This document shows positions 23,900 to 32,585 of a DNA stretch of 64,000 nucleotides, piece by piece; the first letter of the stretch is position 1, and each line of letters begins with the position of its first letter. The DNA comes from Candidatus Zixiibacteriota bacterium (GTDB lineage Bacteria > Zixibacteria > MSB-5A5 > DSPP01), in NCBI GenBank assembly GCA_022614805.1, contig JAKEHY010000001.1, forward strand, positions 61,470 to 125,469. The letters are read 5' to 3'. Made by a program: the position numbers and the translations under genes. The notes under the pieces are model-generated. The model was not told the origin of the DNA. It made no database searches and saw nothing but the letters and a program-made list of their open reading frames with translations.

Positions 23900-25003
23900 T
23901 CCTATTTCTAATTTCACTGCCGCTTCGATTTTTCCGACCACCGTCTGGCGGTAATTTTTCACCGGTACGGATAGGTATTCGGCCAGCCCCTTCTTATCGA
24001 ATTTGTAACCCAGCTGCTCCAAAACCGAAAAAACCACCGGCGCCATTCCCCGCGAAGAGCCGTCATCGATTTTGATGGCCACTCCCCAACCGCGGTCGGT
24101 CAACCCAAAGCATTCCACGGCCTCCGCACCCGCTTTTGCCACCACCTTTCCGGAAAAGGTCTGCGTCAAGGTGTAATCCAGCCGCTTTTCCCCGGAAACC
24201 ATCCAGGGATGTTCCGTCATCGCTTCAAGAACCGTTTGTATAGCGTTTCCGAAACTCCCCTTGAGTTTTTCGGCGGAAGCCAGACGCGCAAAACCCCAGG
24301 CCATATAGTAGAGCGGAACGGCTGGATTGGGAGCCGAACAACCGTCCGTCCCCAAAACCATTTTGGAAACCGAAATTTTGCACGCTTCCGCCACTCCTTC
24401 CATTATTCTCCGTTGAGTTTTGCTCTTGGGATTTAAATATCCCGATATATCCTCTCCCAAAAGTTTAGCCAGGGCAATCATCCCGGAATGTTTGCCGGAG
24501 CAGTTGTGATGCCGTTGGTCGAATTTTTGCCCCGGTTCTGGCGTTTTGTTCAGCAGGGTGAAATAAAGGGGTGTTTGAACGCCGCACTGTAAATCCGATT
24601 CGCTCATCTCGACCTTCCGCATGATACTATCGATGACTTCGATATGCTCCGGCTGGCCGGAATGCGACCCAGCCATAATGGCAACCTCTTCCGGCGTAAA
24701 ACCGTAGCGTTCGATTCCCGCCTCCTCTATTAGAGCCAGCACCTGAAACGGCTTGGAAGCGGAGCGAAAAAAGGAAACCATTTCCGGGTTTCCGGCCCAA
24801 TAAACCGGTTTTCCGTTTTGGTCAACGACGGCAACCGAGCCGAAATGCCGCGACTCCACTATGCCGCCGCGATACACATTGGCCAAAAGAGCGTGCCCGC
24901 ACGGGGATACCGAACGACCCTTCGGGCGGACCGCTTTTTCAGCCCTCGTTTTGGGTGAAAGCCGCCGCTTCTTCCCGGCCCTACTTTTTCTTGCGGGACT
25001 CAA
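23891..25003 (-). CDS. L-asparaginase II family protein (PF06089 type)
   Basis: 370 residues if translation starts at the TTG at 25003, overlapping the aminotransferase end by 23 bases. The first 30 residues are Lys/Arg rich and not part of the fold, so a later GTG or TTG is possible. Family features: NVYRGGIVESRHFGSVAVVD, the SASKPFQVLALIEEAG segment, AIMAGSHSGQPEH, HHNCSGKHSGMIALAK and GTDGCSAPNPAVPL. The family hydrolyses L-asparagine to aspartate and ammonia, or acts on related substrates, and is unrelated to E. coli AnsA/AnsB. No export signal is seen, so it is probably cytoplasmic. Pairing with an aminotransferase suggests amino-acid catabolism. Confidence 0.85.
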   Translation of the reverse strand: MSPARKSRAGKKRRLSPKTRAEKAVRPKGRSVSPCGHALLANVYRGGIVESRHFGSVAVVDQNGKPVYWAGNPEMVSFFRSASKPFQVLALIEEAGIERYGFTPEEVAIMAGSHSGQPEHIEVIDSIMRKVEMSESDLQCGVQTPLYFTLLNKTPEPGQKFDQRHHNCSGKHSGMIALAKLLGEDISGYLNPKSKTQRRIMEGVAEACKISVSKMVLGTDGCSAPNPAVPLYYMAWGFARLASAEKLKGSFGNAIQTVLEAMTEHPWMVSGEKRLDYTLTQTFSGKVVAKAGAEAVECFGLTDRGWGVAIKIDDGSSRGMAPVVFSVLEQLGYKFDKKGLAEYLSVPVKNYRQTVVGKIEAAVKLEIGRV

Positions 25004-26321
25004 CGGCAGTTATGCTCTTTTCCAGAATGGAAAGTCCGGCCATTGCCTGGTCTTCTGAAATAATGAGCGGCGGGACGATGCGCAGGGTGTTCGGACCGGC
25101 GGTCAAAAGCATAAGCCCCCGCCGGAAGGCCTCCATCATAATCTCATCCGCCCAGTCCGGCGCCGGCTTTCTCGACTTCTTGTCCCGCACGATTTCCGCC
25201 CCAATCATCAACCCCTTCCCGCGCACGTCGCCGATGATGTCGTGCCGGTGCATCATCCGGGTCAGCTCTTCCATCATTACTTTGCCCACCCTTTCGGCAT
25301 TTTTCATCAAACCATTCTCCAAAAGCTTGATGGTTTCAAGTGCCGCCGCACAGGCCACCGGATTGCCGCCAAAAGTGGTGGAGTGTGCCCCCCGGTCCCA
25401 GCTCATCAGCTTGGAGGAGGCGATGGCGGCGCCAATCGGCAAACCGGAGCCGAGTGCCTTGGCCGTCGCTATGATGTCCGGGGTGGTATCCCAGTGCTCG
25501 ATGGCAAACATTTTCCCCGTCTTCCCCATCCCGGATTGCACCTCGTCGGCAATGAAAAGAATATCATTCTTCTCACACATCTTTTTCAAGCGCTGATGAT
25601 AACCAGGAGGCGGTACGACATACCCCCCTTCCCCTTGGATGGGTTCAACAATCAAAGCCGCGACTTCATCCGCCGGCGCCACCTTGTCCAGGTAAACGTC
25701 CTCGATGACCTGCACGCAATGAAAATTGCAGGAGGGAAAACTCAAGTTGTAGGGGCAGCGGTAGCAATAAGCATACGGAACGTGCGTCGCTTCCGGCACC
25801 AAAGGGGCAAAACGCTTTCGCTGGGTCTGCTTGCTGCAAGTGAGTGAAAGGGAACCCATCGTCCGGCCGTGAAAGGCGTTGATGAAGGCAATCGTGCGCG
25901 GCCGGCGACGGATGTAACGGGCCAGCTTGAAGGCCGCCTCCACCGCCTCCGTGCCGGAGTTGGTGAAAAAGACCCGTTTAGGCCCTTTCCCCGGCGCAAT
26001 GGAAGTTACTTTTTTAGCCAAATCCGCCACCGGCTGGTGGTAGAAATCGGCCGTGGCCACGTGCATCGCCCGCTTCATTTGGCGGACGGCGGCAGCGACC
26101 ACGCGCGGGTGCACGTTGCCGGTGGAAGTCACCCCGATGCCGGAATGAAAATCCAAAAAGCGGTTGCCGTCCACATCCCAGAGCGCAGCCCCTTCTCCCC
26201 GGTCAATGACCACCGGATGGGTGCGGGTGTAGGACGGGGAGACGTACTTTTCGTCCTGCTTTATGATGCGTTTCGATTTCGGCCCCGGCAGCCGGGTCTT
26301 TATTTTCGGATAAACCAGCAT
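24981..26321 (-). CDS. Class III PLP aminotransferase (4-aminobutyrate/ornithine/acetylornithine type)
   Basis: 446 residues with AAGGAGGAAAA directly before the ATG. Fold-type I features: the substrate/PLP segment FTNSGTEAVEAAFKLAR, FINAFHGRTMGSLSLTCSK, the Asp that binds the pyridine nitrogen in FIADEVQSGMGKTGK, and the Schiff-base lysine in ATAKALGSGLPIGA. An extra cysteine-containing insert, CYRCPYNLSFPSCNFHCV, is typical of a GabT-like branch found in archaea and thermophiles, some members of which act as ornithine aminotransferases or amino-acid racemases. The exact substrate cannot be read from sequence. It is co-transcribed with the overlapping asparaginase gene. Confidence 0.85.
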   Translation of the reverse strand: MLVYPKIKTRLPGPKSKRIIKQDEKYVSPSYTRTHPVVIDRGEGAALWDVDGNRFLDFHSGIGVTSTGNVHPRVVAAAVRQMKRAMHVATADFYHQPVADLAKKVTSIAPGKGPKRVFFTNSGTEAVEAAFKLARYIRRRPRTIAFINAFHGRTMGSLSLTCSKQTQRKRFAPLVPEATHVPYAYCYRCPYNLSFPSCNFHCVQVIEDVYLDKVAPADEVAALIVEPIQGEGGYVVPPPGYHQRLKKMCEKNDILFIADEVQSGMGKTGKMFAIEHWDTTPDIIATAKALGSGLPIGAAIASSKLMSWDRGAHSTTFGGNPVACAAALETIKLLENGLMKNAERVGKVMMEELTRMMHRHDIIGDVRGKGLMIGAEIVRDKKSRKPAPDWADEIMMEAFRRGLMLLTAGPNTLRIVPPLIISEDQAMAGLSILEKSITAVESRKKK

Positions 26322-26643
26322 TTTTCCTCCTTATTTTTGTTGTGTGGGGAATTGCTTCCGACACAATCTTAAAACAATATTGAAAACAACCGTAGGCCGG
26401 GTTTTAACCCGGCTTCCGTGCGGATTAATAAGGAAGGAAAAATCAAGTCTGGCACTTCAGCCAGATGCAAAGCAGCATTTTTCGCAAGGACATTTGCATG
26501 AACTCAAAATTAACTTTTTTAAGCCGAACTGTCAAAGTGAAAACGTTGCTTTTGGGCAGCGGAACTCTCCAGGTTTCCACGCGGAAAACTAGGGCCTTCC
26601 ACTGCGTTATAGTTCCACGCGTCTAACCCCGGACAAAACGTTC
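26322..26643. other. Intergenic region without a supported gene
   Basis: About 320 bases. The left end is the leader of the aminotransferase gene. A palindromic repeat lies at 26392-26413. An 82-codon plus-strand frame exists (26344-26592) but has no ribosome site and no recognisable domain, so it is not called. Confidence 0.5.
26392..26413. repeat. GTAGG-type palindromic repeat
   Basis: GTAG followed by the perfect inverted repeat GCCGGGTTTTAACCCGGC. Same design as the copies at 23875, 28604 and 53387 but with a different stem sequence. Confidence 0.5.
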
Positions 26644-27033
26644 CTATTTCAAGTGCTCGGTGATTGACCAGTGGGTCTGTATGATGCGCCACTGCCCCTC
26701 CTGGCGTCTATAAACTTCGGTGCAGTTCCAGGGTTGCCGCACCTCTTTGCTGTAGGAAATGTAATTGAAGGTAAGCACGGCCGCCTCCCCGCAAACCTGG
26801 ACCTTTGGAGTGATGATTTCGTATCGGTCAACCCGAACCTTGCCCCGAATAGCCTCGTAGTAGCGGGTAAGCGCCTCCAAGCCGTCCAAACGCCGCTTCT
26901 GGAAAGGGTCGAAATAAACGACATCCGGAGCGGAAATTTCCAAAAAGCCGGATGGGTCCCCTTTTCCCCACCGCTCCAGGGCCGCCAACTCCATTGCGAA
27001 AATCACTTCGTCCAGATTGTTCTCTTTTTTCAT
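26644..27033 (-). CDS. NTF2-like (SnoaL/DUF4440 type) protein
   Basis: 129 residues, cytoplasmic. The cone-shaped alpha+beta fold is suggested by an N-terminal helix (EVIFAMELAALERWGKGD), the FLEISAPDVVYFDPFQKRRLDG segment in two strands around a turn, LEALTRYYEAIRG, and C-terminal strands ending CTEVYRRQEGQWRIIQTHWS. The last Trp-Arg-Ile-x-x-x-His stretch is common in DUF4440 and ketosteroid-isomerase-like proteins. Members are enzymes or small-ligand binders, and no specific activity can be inferred. It is a single gene between two operons, with no clear promoter. Confidence 0.75.
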   Translation of the reverse strand: MKKENNLDEVIFAMELAALERWGKGDPSGFLEISAPDVVYFDPFQKRRLDGLEALTRYYEAIRGKVRVDRYEIITPKVQVCGEAAVLTFNYISYSKEVRQPWNCTEVYRRQEGQWRIIQTHWSITEHLK

Positions 27034-27095
27034 AAGAGCTTCTCCCTTTAGATTAAGCTTTTACTTTGTGACAAGAGTTACTCCTGGCACGGCCT

Positions 27096-27821
27096 TTACA
27101 GCACTTTCCCCAAAAACTCTGCCGCCCTTTTGGACTTGGGATGATTCAAAATCTCCTCCGGCCGGCCTTCTTCTACGACTTTCCCCTCGTCCAAAAATAT
27201 CATCCGCTGGGCTACTTCCCGGGCGAAGCCGATTTCGTGGGAAACCACTACCATTGTCATCCCTTCTTTGGCCAATTTTTTCATCACGTCCAGAACTTCC
27301 CCAATCATCTCCGGGTCCAGAGCCGAAGTTGGCTCGTCGAAAAGCATAATCTTCGGGTTCATCCCCAAAGCCCGGGCGATGGCCACCCGCTGCTGCTGTC
27401 CGCCGGAAAGCTGGGCCGGAAAGGCATCTTTTTTCTCCAAAAGCCCGACCCGCTCCAAAAGCCTCTTCGCAATAGCTTCCGACTCCTCTGGATTTCTTTT
27501 GCGCGCCACTCGTTGTGGCAGACAAATGTTTTCCAAAACCGAAAGGTGCGGAAATAAATTAAACTGTTGAAAGACTAATCCGCATTCCGCCCGCACCTGG
27601 CGGACGTGTTCCTTGTTGTGGTTCAGCTCAATGCCGTCCACCACGATTTTTCCCCCGTCCGCCCGCTCCAGCCCGTTGATACAGCGCAGAAACGTCGATT
27701 TTCCCGAGCCGGATGGCCCGAAAATAACCACCACCTCCCCCGCCTCAATGGAAAGTGAAACGCCGTCCAGAACGGTATGCCTTCCGAATCGTTTGACCAG
27801 ATTGGAAATTTCGATAATCAT
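27096..27821 (-). CDS. Polar amino-acid ABC transporter ATP-binding protein (GlnQ-type)
   Basis: 241 residues from the ATG at 27821, which overlaps the permease stop as ATGA; an upstream in-frame extension is rejected. Walker A is GPSGSGKST, the Q-loop lies in [19 protein letters not shown], the ABC signature is [15 protein letters not shown], Walker B is [15 protein letters not shown], and the H-loop is VVVSHE. This spectrum, with [12 protein letters not shown], is typical of the GlnQ/HisP branch. It energises the membrane permease encoded just upstream. No substrate-binding protein gene is present beside them. Confidence 0.9.
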   Translation of the reverse strand: MIIEISNLVKRFGRHTVLDGVSLSIEAGEVVVIFGPSGSGKSTFLRCINGLERADGGKIVVDGIELNHNKEHVRQVRAECGLVFQQFNLFPHLSVLENICLPQRVARKRNPEESEAIAKRLLERVGLLEKKDAFPAQLSGGQQQRVAIARALGMNPKIMLFDEPTSALDPEMIGEVLDVMKKLAKEGMTMVVVSHEIGFAREVAQRMIFLDEGKVVEEGRPEEILNHPKSKRAAEFLGKVL

Positions 27822-28513
27822 CCCCCCCGCTCCCCCAATCCGTGCACTTTGAATTTCTTCTCCACCCAAACCACGAGGCGCGAAAGCCCCAAAGTCATCA
27901 CCAGGTATAAAAGCCCCACCACCAGCCAGGTTTGAAAATCGACAAAAAACTGGGAATAGAACTCCCGCCCGGCCCGGGTCAGCTCCCGCATCCCGATGAC
28001 CGAAACCAGCGAGGTATCCTTCAGGCAGGCGATGAAGTCATTTGCCATTGGCGGCACCACCAGCCGCAGGGACTGGGGCAAAATGATATGACGCATCATC
28101 TGCGCCCGGCTCATTCCGAGCGAAAGCGCAGCTTCGTATTGCCCCTTTGGTATTGATTGAATGCCCGCCCGCACGGTCTCTGCCAGATAGGCGGAATAGC
28201 CGATGCCGATGGCGAAAACCCCCGCCACGAAACTCGAAAGGTGCAAAACCTTCCCCAGCCCGAAGTAGATGAAAAAAATCTGCACCAGAAGCGGCACTCC
28301 GCGCAGGATGTCCACGTAAGCCTTGGAACTTTTTTCAATTATCGGATGATGCGAAATGCGCGCAATCCCGACAAAAACCCCGACGAGGATGGCCAATCCG
28401 AAGGAAAGCAGGGTAAGTTCGATGGTCACCGGCATGACGGGCAAAAGGTATAGCAAAATTTGCCAGAGAATTTTCAGCTGGTCCGCCAGCCACCCTGATT
28501 CTAAAATCAGCAA
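27818..28513 (-). CDS. Polar amino-acid ABC transporter permease (GlnP/HisM-type)
   Basis: 231 residues, starting at a TTG (28513); the alternative start would remove the first membrane approach helix. Five to six membrane helices are visible. The EAA-loop contacting the ATPase is [20 protein letters not shown], and [19 protein letters not shown] is the usual mid-protein signature of polar amino-acid permeases. It forms an operon with the ATPase (4-base overlap). The binding protein is missing from this locus, so specificity is unknown and the partner must be encoded elsewhere. Confidence 0.88.
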   Translation of the reverse strand: MLILESGWLADQLKILWQILLYLLPVMPVTIELTLLSFGLAILVGVFVGIARISHHPIIEKSSKAYVDILRGVPLLVQIFFIYFGLGKVLHLSSFVAGVFAIGIGYSAYLAETVRAGIQSIPKGQYEAALSLGMSRAQMMRHIILPQSLRLVVPPMANDFIACLKDTSLVSVIGMRELTRAGREFYSQFFVDFQTWLVVGLLYLVMTLGLSRLVVWVEKKFKVHGLGERGG

Positions 28514-28603
28514 ACCGGTACCCGTTCTGTCATCGGCTTTCTACCCAAGTTATCCTTAAAGGCGGGGACGGTCAAGAAAAGTTAAGGAAAAGCTGCGACT
28601 TTT

Positions 28604-28630
28604 GTAGGGGTTTGATTAATCAAACCCCTG
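28604..28630. repeat. GTAGG-type palindromic repeat
   Basis: GTAGGGGTTTGATTAATCAAACCCCTGC, written here as arms GGGGTTTGAT and ATCAAACCCC with almost no loop. It lies between nusB and the permease gene and nearly matches copies at 23875 and 47150. It may also end the rib operon transcript. Confidence 0.6.
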
Positions 28631-28654
28631 CAAATGAATAATTCTTGCAAAATC

Positions 28655-29080
28655 CTAAACCAATTTTGCGTTGCGCAAGTCCGGGTCTTTGAAGATGGCG
28701 TCCAGAATGCCGTTGACGAAATGCCCGCTTTCGGCGGTGGAAAATTTCTTGGCCAACTCCACCGCCTCGTCGATGGCAACCTTTTCGGGAATGTCCGGGA
28801 AAAAGTGCCATTCGGCCAAGGCCATCCGCATAATTATTCTATCCAGAAGAGCTATCCGGGAAAGCTTCCAGTTTTTAAGTTTCGGCTCGATTTCCCCATC
28901 CAGCTTTTCCCGGTTGTGAAAGGTCTTCTCAAAAAGCCCGTGCGCAAATTCCCGCTCTCCTTCGCTCCAATCCTGCTCTTGCAATCGATTCTTTAAAATT
29001 TCCAAGGGAGAACCGGCCTCCGATTCGGCCGCGTAGAGGCAGGAAAGCACGGCTTCCCGAACCCGATGTCGCCCCTTCAC
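28655..29080 (-). CDS. nusB: Transcription antitermination factor NusB
   Basis: 141 residues from the GTG at 29080, overlapping the ribH stop as GTGA; longer upstream frames lie inside ribH. All-helical protein with family landmarks: KGRHRVREAVLSCLYAAE, FAHGLFEKTFHNREKLDGEI, LSRIALLDRIIMRMALAEW, PEKVAIDEAVELAKKFS and the terminal FVNGILDAIFKD. NusB with NusE (S10) binds boxA RNA and prevents premature termination in rRNA operons. The ribH-nusB order is widely conserved, and here nusB falls under the FMN riboswitch that opens the operon. Confidence 0.92.
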   Translation of the reverse strand: MKGRHRVREAVLSCLYAAESEAGSPLEILKNRLQEQDWSEGEREFAHGLFEKTFHNREKLDGEIEPKLKNWKLSRIALLDRIIMRMALAEWHFFPDIPEKVAIDEAVELAKKFSTAESGHFVNGILDAIFKDPDLRNAKLV

Positions 29081-29559
29081 AGCTTCTCCATCAAATCCGC
29101 CATTTGCAAAGCCGTTTGGGCCGCTTCCCAACCTTTATTTCCCTCTTTCCCTCCGGCCCGGGCCTTCGCCTGGCGCAGATTATCGACCGTTAAAATCCCG
29201 CAGGCGATGGGGATTTTGTATTGGACGGAAAGATTCACCAGGGCTGCCGTCGAATGGTCCGCCACCACTTCAAAATGATACGTTTCGCCGCGGATGACCG
29301 CTCCCAACGCCACAAGGGCGGCATATTTCTTCGATTCCGCCAGCCTGGCGCAGGCCACCGGAATCTCCAGAGAGCCGGGGACGTAAACGATGTCGACGCT
29401 CCCTTCCGCCACCCCGTGCTGTTGGAAGCACTCCTGCGCGCCGGACAATAGCGCATCGGAAATTGGAGCATGGAAACGGCTGACAACAACGGCAAATCGC
29501 TTGTCCAAGACGGCCAGCCCGGGTAGGACCATTTCTTTTGCCGCTTTCGGTCGTGCCAT
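29077..29559 (-). CDS. ribH: 6,7-dimethyl-8-ribityllumazine synthase
   Basis: 160 residues, normal length. It condenses 5-amino-6-ribitylamino-uracil with 3,4-dihydroxy-2-butanone 4-phosphate, the penultimate step of riboflavin synthesis. Diagnostic segments: FAVVVSRFHAPISDALLSGA, YVPGSLEIPVACARLAES, GAVIRGETYHFEVVADHS with the catalytic His, and IACGILTVDNLRQAKARAG. It usually assembles into pentamers or an icosahedral shell. It lies two bases after ribBA and overlaps nusB. Confidence 0.95.
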   Translation of the reverse strand: MARPKAAKEMVLPGLAVLDKRFAVVVSRFHAPISDALLSGAQECFQQHGVAEGSVDIVYVPGSLEIPVACARLAESKKYAALVALGAVIRGETYHFEVVADHSTAALVNLSVQYKIPIACGILTVDNLRQAKARAGGKEGNKGWEAAQTALQMADLMEKL

Positions 29560-29561
29560 TA

Positions 29562-30767
29562 TTAAACCAGCGAATCCAGAAGATGTCCCAGTTTGGTCTG
29601 CTTGGTTTTGAGATAGGAGCGGTTATGTTCGGTCGGAACGATTTCCGCTTTTACTCTTTTTTTGACTTTGATGTCAAGCTCCTCCAACTCCTGAATCTTT
29701 TTGGGATTGTTCGTAATCAAGTGAATGTCGGAAAGGCCGAATTCCCTTAAAATCTGGGCGGCCGTGCCGTAGTTGCGCAAATCCGGCTGAAAACCGAGCT
29801 CCAGATTCGCTTCCACCGTGTCCTTCCCTCCATCCTGAAGCTTATAGGCCAGAATTTTGTTGGCCAGCCCGATGCCGCGCCCTTCCTGCAATAAATAGAT
29901 GAAAAGTCCCTCGCCCGCCTTCTCCATCTCTCGGAGCGACCAGCCGAGCTGGTCCCCGCAGTCGCAGCGCAAAGAGCCGAACAAATCGCCGGTGGTGCAT
30001 TGCGAGTGCACCCGCACCAAAATATCCTTCCGGCCGGAGACCTTCCCTTTTTCCAGAACGAGATGATGCTTTCGGTCGACCTCCGACCAGTACAAATACA
30101 GGGTGAAATCCCCAAAACGGGTCGGAAAGCGGACGGTGGCCTGCCTTTCAACCAATTTTTCGGCGGCCAGCCGGTGCCGAATCAAATCCTGAATGGTGAC
30201 GATTTTCAAATCCCACTTTTTGGCGAACTCAAAAAGCTTTTCCCCCCGCGCCATTCCCCCCCCGGTGTCGGTGATTTCGCACAGAACCGCCGCCGGATAA
30301 AGCCCGGCCAGCCGGCACAGGTCTACCCCCGCTTCCGTATGTCCCGGGCGGGAGAGCACTCCCCCATCTTCGGAACGGATGGGAAAAACGTGGCCGGGGC
30401 GGGCCAGGCTGTCCGGTTGTGTTTTGGAATTGACCAAGGCCCGGATGGTGGCGGCCCGCTCGCGGGCCGAAATGCCGGTGGTGGTCCCCTCTTTGGCGTC
30501 CACCGAGACGGTGAAGGCGGTCCCCAAGCGGGCCGAATTCTCCGATGCCATCGGCGGCAGGTTCAACTGATGCAACCTTTCTTGCGGCATTGAAACGCAC
30601 ACAAGCCCTCCCCCCTGCCGAATCATAAACTCCACTTTTTGCCAGTCGGCGGCCTCGGCGGCGAAGACCAAATCCCCCTCGTTTTCCCGCCCCTCGTCGT
30701 CGGTGACGATTATCATCCGCCCGGCTTTCAATTCCTCCAGCACTTCCGGTATGGCATTAAATTTCAT
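29562..30767 (-). CDS. ribBA: Bifunctional 3,4-dihydroxy-2-butanone-4-phosphate synthase / GTP cyclohydrolase II
   Basis: 401 residues from the ATG at 30767, overlapping the ribE end by 11 bases. The N-terminal half makes dihydroxybutanone phosphate from ribulose 5-phosphate: the acidic loop is TDDEGRENEGDLVFAAE and the second site is SRPGHTEAGVDLCRLAG. The C-terminal half opens GTP: the zinc cysteines are in VHSQCTTGDLFGSLRCDCG, and the GTP site in LQEGRGIGLANKILAYKLQD. Both domains look complete. It supplies both branches of riboflavin precursors. A palindromic repeat lies directly before its start and overlaps its translation-initiation region. Confidence 0.95.
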   Translation of the reverse strand: MKFNAIPEVLEELKAGRMIIVTDDEGRENEGDLVFAAEAADWQKVEFMIRQGGGLVCVSMPQERLHQLNLPPMASENSARLGTAFTVSVDAKEGTTTGISARERAATIRALVNSKTQPDSLARPGHVFPIRSEDGGVLSRPGHTEAGVDLCRLAGLYPAAVLCEITDTGGGMARGEKLFEFAKKWDLKIVTIQDLIRHRLAAEKLVERQATVRFPTRFGDFTLYLYWSEVDRKHHLVLEKGKVSGRKDILVRVHSQCTTGDLFGSLRCDCGDQLGWSLREMEKAGEGLFIYLLQEGRGIGLANKILAYKLQDGGKDTVEANLELGFQPDLRNYGTAAQILREFGLSDIHLITNNPKKIQELEELDIKVKKRVKAEIVPTEHNRSYLKTKQTKLGHLLDSLV

Positions 30768-31413
30768 TTGTACCTCGGTTTTTCCGTAGGGGCGAGGCAT
30801 TTATCCCGAGCGTAGTCGAGGGGTGCCTCGCCCTTACCATCTGATGGATATATTTCCCCAAAAAATCGAATTCCACATTCAGAAAATCTCCGGTATTTCT
30901 TTCTCCAAGTGTAGTAGTTTTCAAGGTATGCGGAATCAAAGCCACTTTAAACCGCCCCGGTTTCAACCCGGCCACCGTCAGCGAAACGCCCTCCAAAGCC
31001 ACCGAGCCTTTTTCCACCACCAGGGATGAAAATTCTTTCGGCAAATCCATCCACCATCCCACACCGCCCCGACGTTTTTCAATCTCCAGAAGCCGTGCTT
31101 GGGTGTCGATGTGGCCGGTAACGAAATGCCCACCCAGTCGGCCGGAAAGCTTGAGCGGCAGCTCCAGGTTAACCCGGCCGCCGGGCTTGAGGCGGTCAAA
31201 ATTCGTCCGTTTCAAAGTCTCCGGCATCGCCAGAACCGTGAACTTGGTTCCGTTCCGGGACGTTACCGTCTGGCAGACGCCGTTGACGGAGACCGAATCC
31301 CCCTTCCTCAACTCGCGGGCGGCTTTGCGGGCTTCGACCAGCAATTTTTTCCCTTCCTTCATCTGCGAAACCAAAACCACTTTTCCAATTTCGGAAACTA
31401 AGCCGGTGAACAT
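30757..31413 (-). CDS. ribE: Riboflavin synthase, alpha chain
   Basis: 218 residues. Two homologous barrels: the first opens MFTGLVSEIGKV and has NGVCQTVTSRNG; the second has FVTGHIDTQARLL and EGVSLTVAGL. It dismutates two ribityllumazines to riboflavin. The domain fold ends around residue 193 (FDFLGKYIHQMV). The last 25 or so residues (RARHPSTTLGINASPLRKNR onward) are encoded by an inserted palindromic repeat (30786-30836) and are not part of the family. The start overlaps ribD by 16 bases. Confidence 0.93.
   Translation of the reverse strand: MFTGLVSEIGKVVLVSQMKEGKKLLVEARKAARELRKGDSVSVNGVCQTVTSRNGTKFTVLAMPETLKRTNFDRLKPGGRVNLELPLKLSGRLGGHFVTGHIDTQARLLEIEKRRGGVGWWMDLPKEFSSLVVEKGSVALEGVSLTVAGLKPGRFKVALIPHTLKTTTLGERNTGDFLNVEFDFLGKYIHQMVRARHPSTTLGINASPLRKNRGTNEI
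30786..30836. repeat. Composite GTAGG / TCCCGAGCGTAGTCGAGG hairpin repeat inside ribE 3' end
   Basis: GTAGG, then arms GGCGAGGCA (30791-30799) and TGCCTCGCC (30824-30832) enclosing the core TCCCGAGCGTAGTCGAGG. The same core occurs at 47191, 51102 and 56298. It codes the extra C-terminal tail of riboflavin synthase. Confidence 0.7.
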
Positions 31414-32501
31414 ACGGGATACCCTGAAAAAAGCATGTCAGTCCCCAGTCTTTTATACTGTAACCGCTCGAATCGAACCGCCTGCGGCAGTTTCTCGACT
31501 CCCAAATCTCCGACGGCGGAAATACCTTCGCCAATCATCATCGGGGCCGTGGCGACATAAACCTTGTCTGCCAATTTTTCTTTCAAAAAGCCGGTCAAAA
31601 CCCCGGCGCCCCCTTCCACCAGAACGGAAGTGACCCCTTGGGCCAGCATCGTTTCAAGCGCAGACCGCAAATCAATCCGGTCGTTTTTCAAAGCCACCGG
31701 CCAGATGGCAACTTCTCCCCGTAGTTCGACGTTGGACGAATCGGAACGGCCGGAAAGCAAAACCGTCTTTCCATCCCCGTTTTCTCGTACCAACCGAACC
31801 GATGATTTCAACTTTCCCTCCGTATCCAGAACCAGCCGCAGGGGATTTTTACCCTTCACCATCCGCACGGTCAGCTGCGGGTCATCCGCCTCCACCGTTC
31901 TGCGGCCGACCAAAACGGCATCGTGGGTGGCCCGCAAAAAATGGGCAAAGCGCCGCGCCGTCTCTCCGGTTATCCAGCGGGAATCGTAGCTTCGGGTAGC
32001 AATCCGCCCGTCCAAGCTCTGGGCGAATTTCAGCGTGACGAAAGGCAATTTCTTCTCCATAACCTTGAAGTGCACCTCATTTAACTCCCTCGCTTCGTCA
32101 TCCAAAAGCCCGACATCCACTTCAATTTTCCGCCTGCGCAAAAACCGAATCCCCTTGCCGTTCACCTGTGGGTTGGGGTCAACCACGGAGGCGTAAACTT
32201 TTTTGATTCCGGCCGAAGCAATCGCCTCCGTGCAGGGGGCCGTGCGGCCGTAATGGGAACAGGGTTCCAAGTTGACGAAAAGAAAGGCCCCTCGGGCTTT
32301 CTTTCCCGCCTCCTTGATGGCTACAACTTCGGCGTGCTCCTCTCCTGCCCGGCGATGGAATCCAAGGCCGACGGTTCGGCCGGATTTGACCACCACGGCG
32401 CCCACCATCGGGTTGGGGGAAGTCTGCCCCAACCCTTTGCGGGCTAACGTGAGCGCCCGGCGCATAAAAGCAATTTCGTTTTCGTTGTATCCTTTTCTCA
32501 T
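31398..32501 (-). CDS. ribD: Bifunctional diaminohydroxyphosphoribosylaminopyrimidine deaminase / 5-amino-6-(5-phosphoribosylamino)uracil reductase
   Basis: 367 residues from the ATG at 32501, 15 bases past the riboswitch terminator T-run; longer frames run through the riboswitch and are rejected. Deaminase domain (1-145): zinc site HAEVVAIKEA and EPCSHYGRTAPCTEA, and TSPNPMVGAVVV at the front. Reductase domain (146-367): LKFAQSLDGRIATRSYDSRW, HDAVLVGRRTVEADDPQLTV and the NADPH segment TSVLVEGGAGVLTGFL. Both steps follow GTP opening. First gene of the rib operon. Confidence 0.94.
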   Translation of the reverse strand: MRKGYNENEIAFMRRALTLARKGLGQTSPNPMVGAVVVKSGRTVGLGFHRRAGEEHAEVVAIKEAGKKARGAFLFVNLEPCSHYGRTAPCTEAIASAGIKKVYASVVDPNPQVNGKGIRFLRRRKIEVDVGLLDDEARELNEVHFKVMEKKLPFVTLKFAQSLDGRIATRSYDSRWITGETARRFAHFLRATHDAVLVGRRTVEADDPQLTVRMVKGKNPLRLVLDTEGKLKSSVRLVRENGDGKTVLLSGRSDSSNVELRGEVAIWPVALKNDRIDLRSALETMLAQGVTSVLVEGGAGVLTGFLKEKLADKVYVATAPMMIGEGISAVGDLGVEKLPQAVRFERLQYKRLGTDMLFSGYPVCSPA

Positions 32502-32515
32502 ACTTTTTGGGGGGC

Positions 32516-32545
32516 AAAAAAATGGCCCCAAATTCCTTCGGGGCG
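32516..32545 (-). terminator. Intrinsic terminator of the FMN riboswitch expression platform
   Basis: On the transcript strand GCCCCGAA-GGAA-TTTGGGGC is an eight-pair hairpin followed by CATTTTTTT. It sits between the aptamer and ribD, as expected for FMN-induced termination. Confidence 0.85.
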
Positions 32546-32585
32546 CAGGGAAAAATGCGGGCAAACGGCCGGCGTTTGCCTTTGG

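Noticed and set aside
26344..26592. 82-codon frame in the gap after the aminotransferase gene
   Set aside because: No ribosome site, no domain, and it crosses a palindromic repeat.
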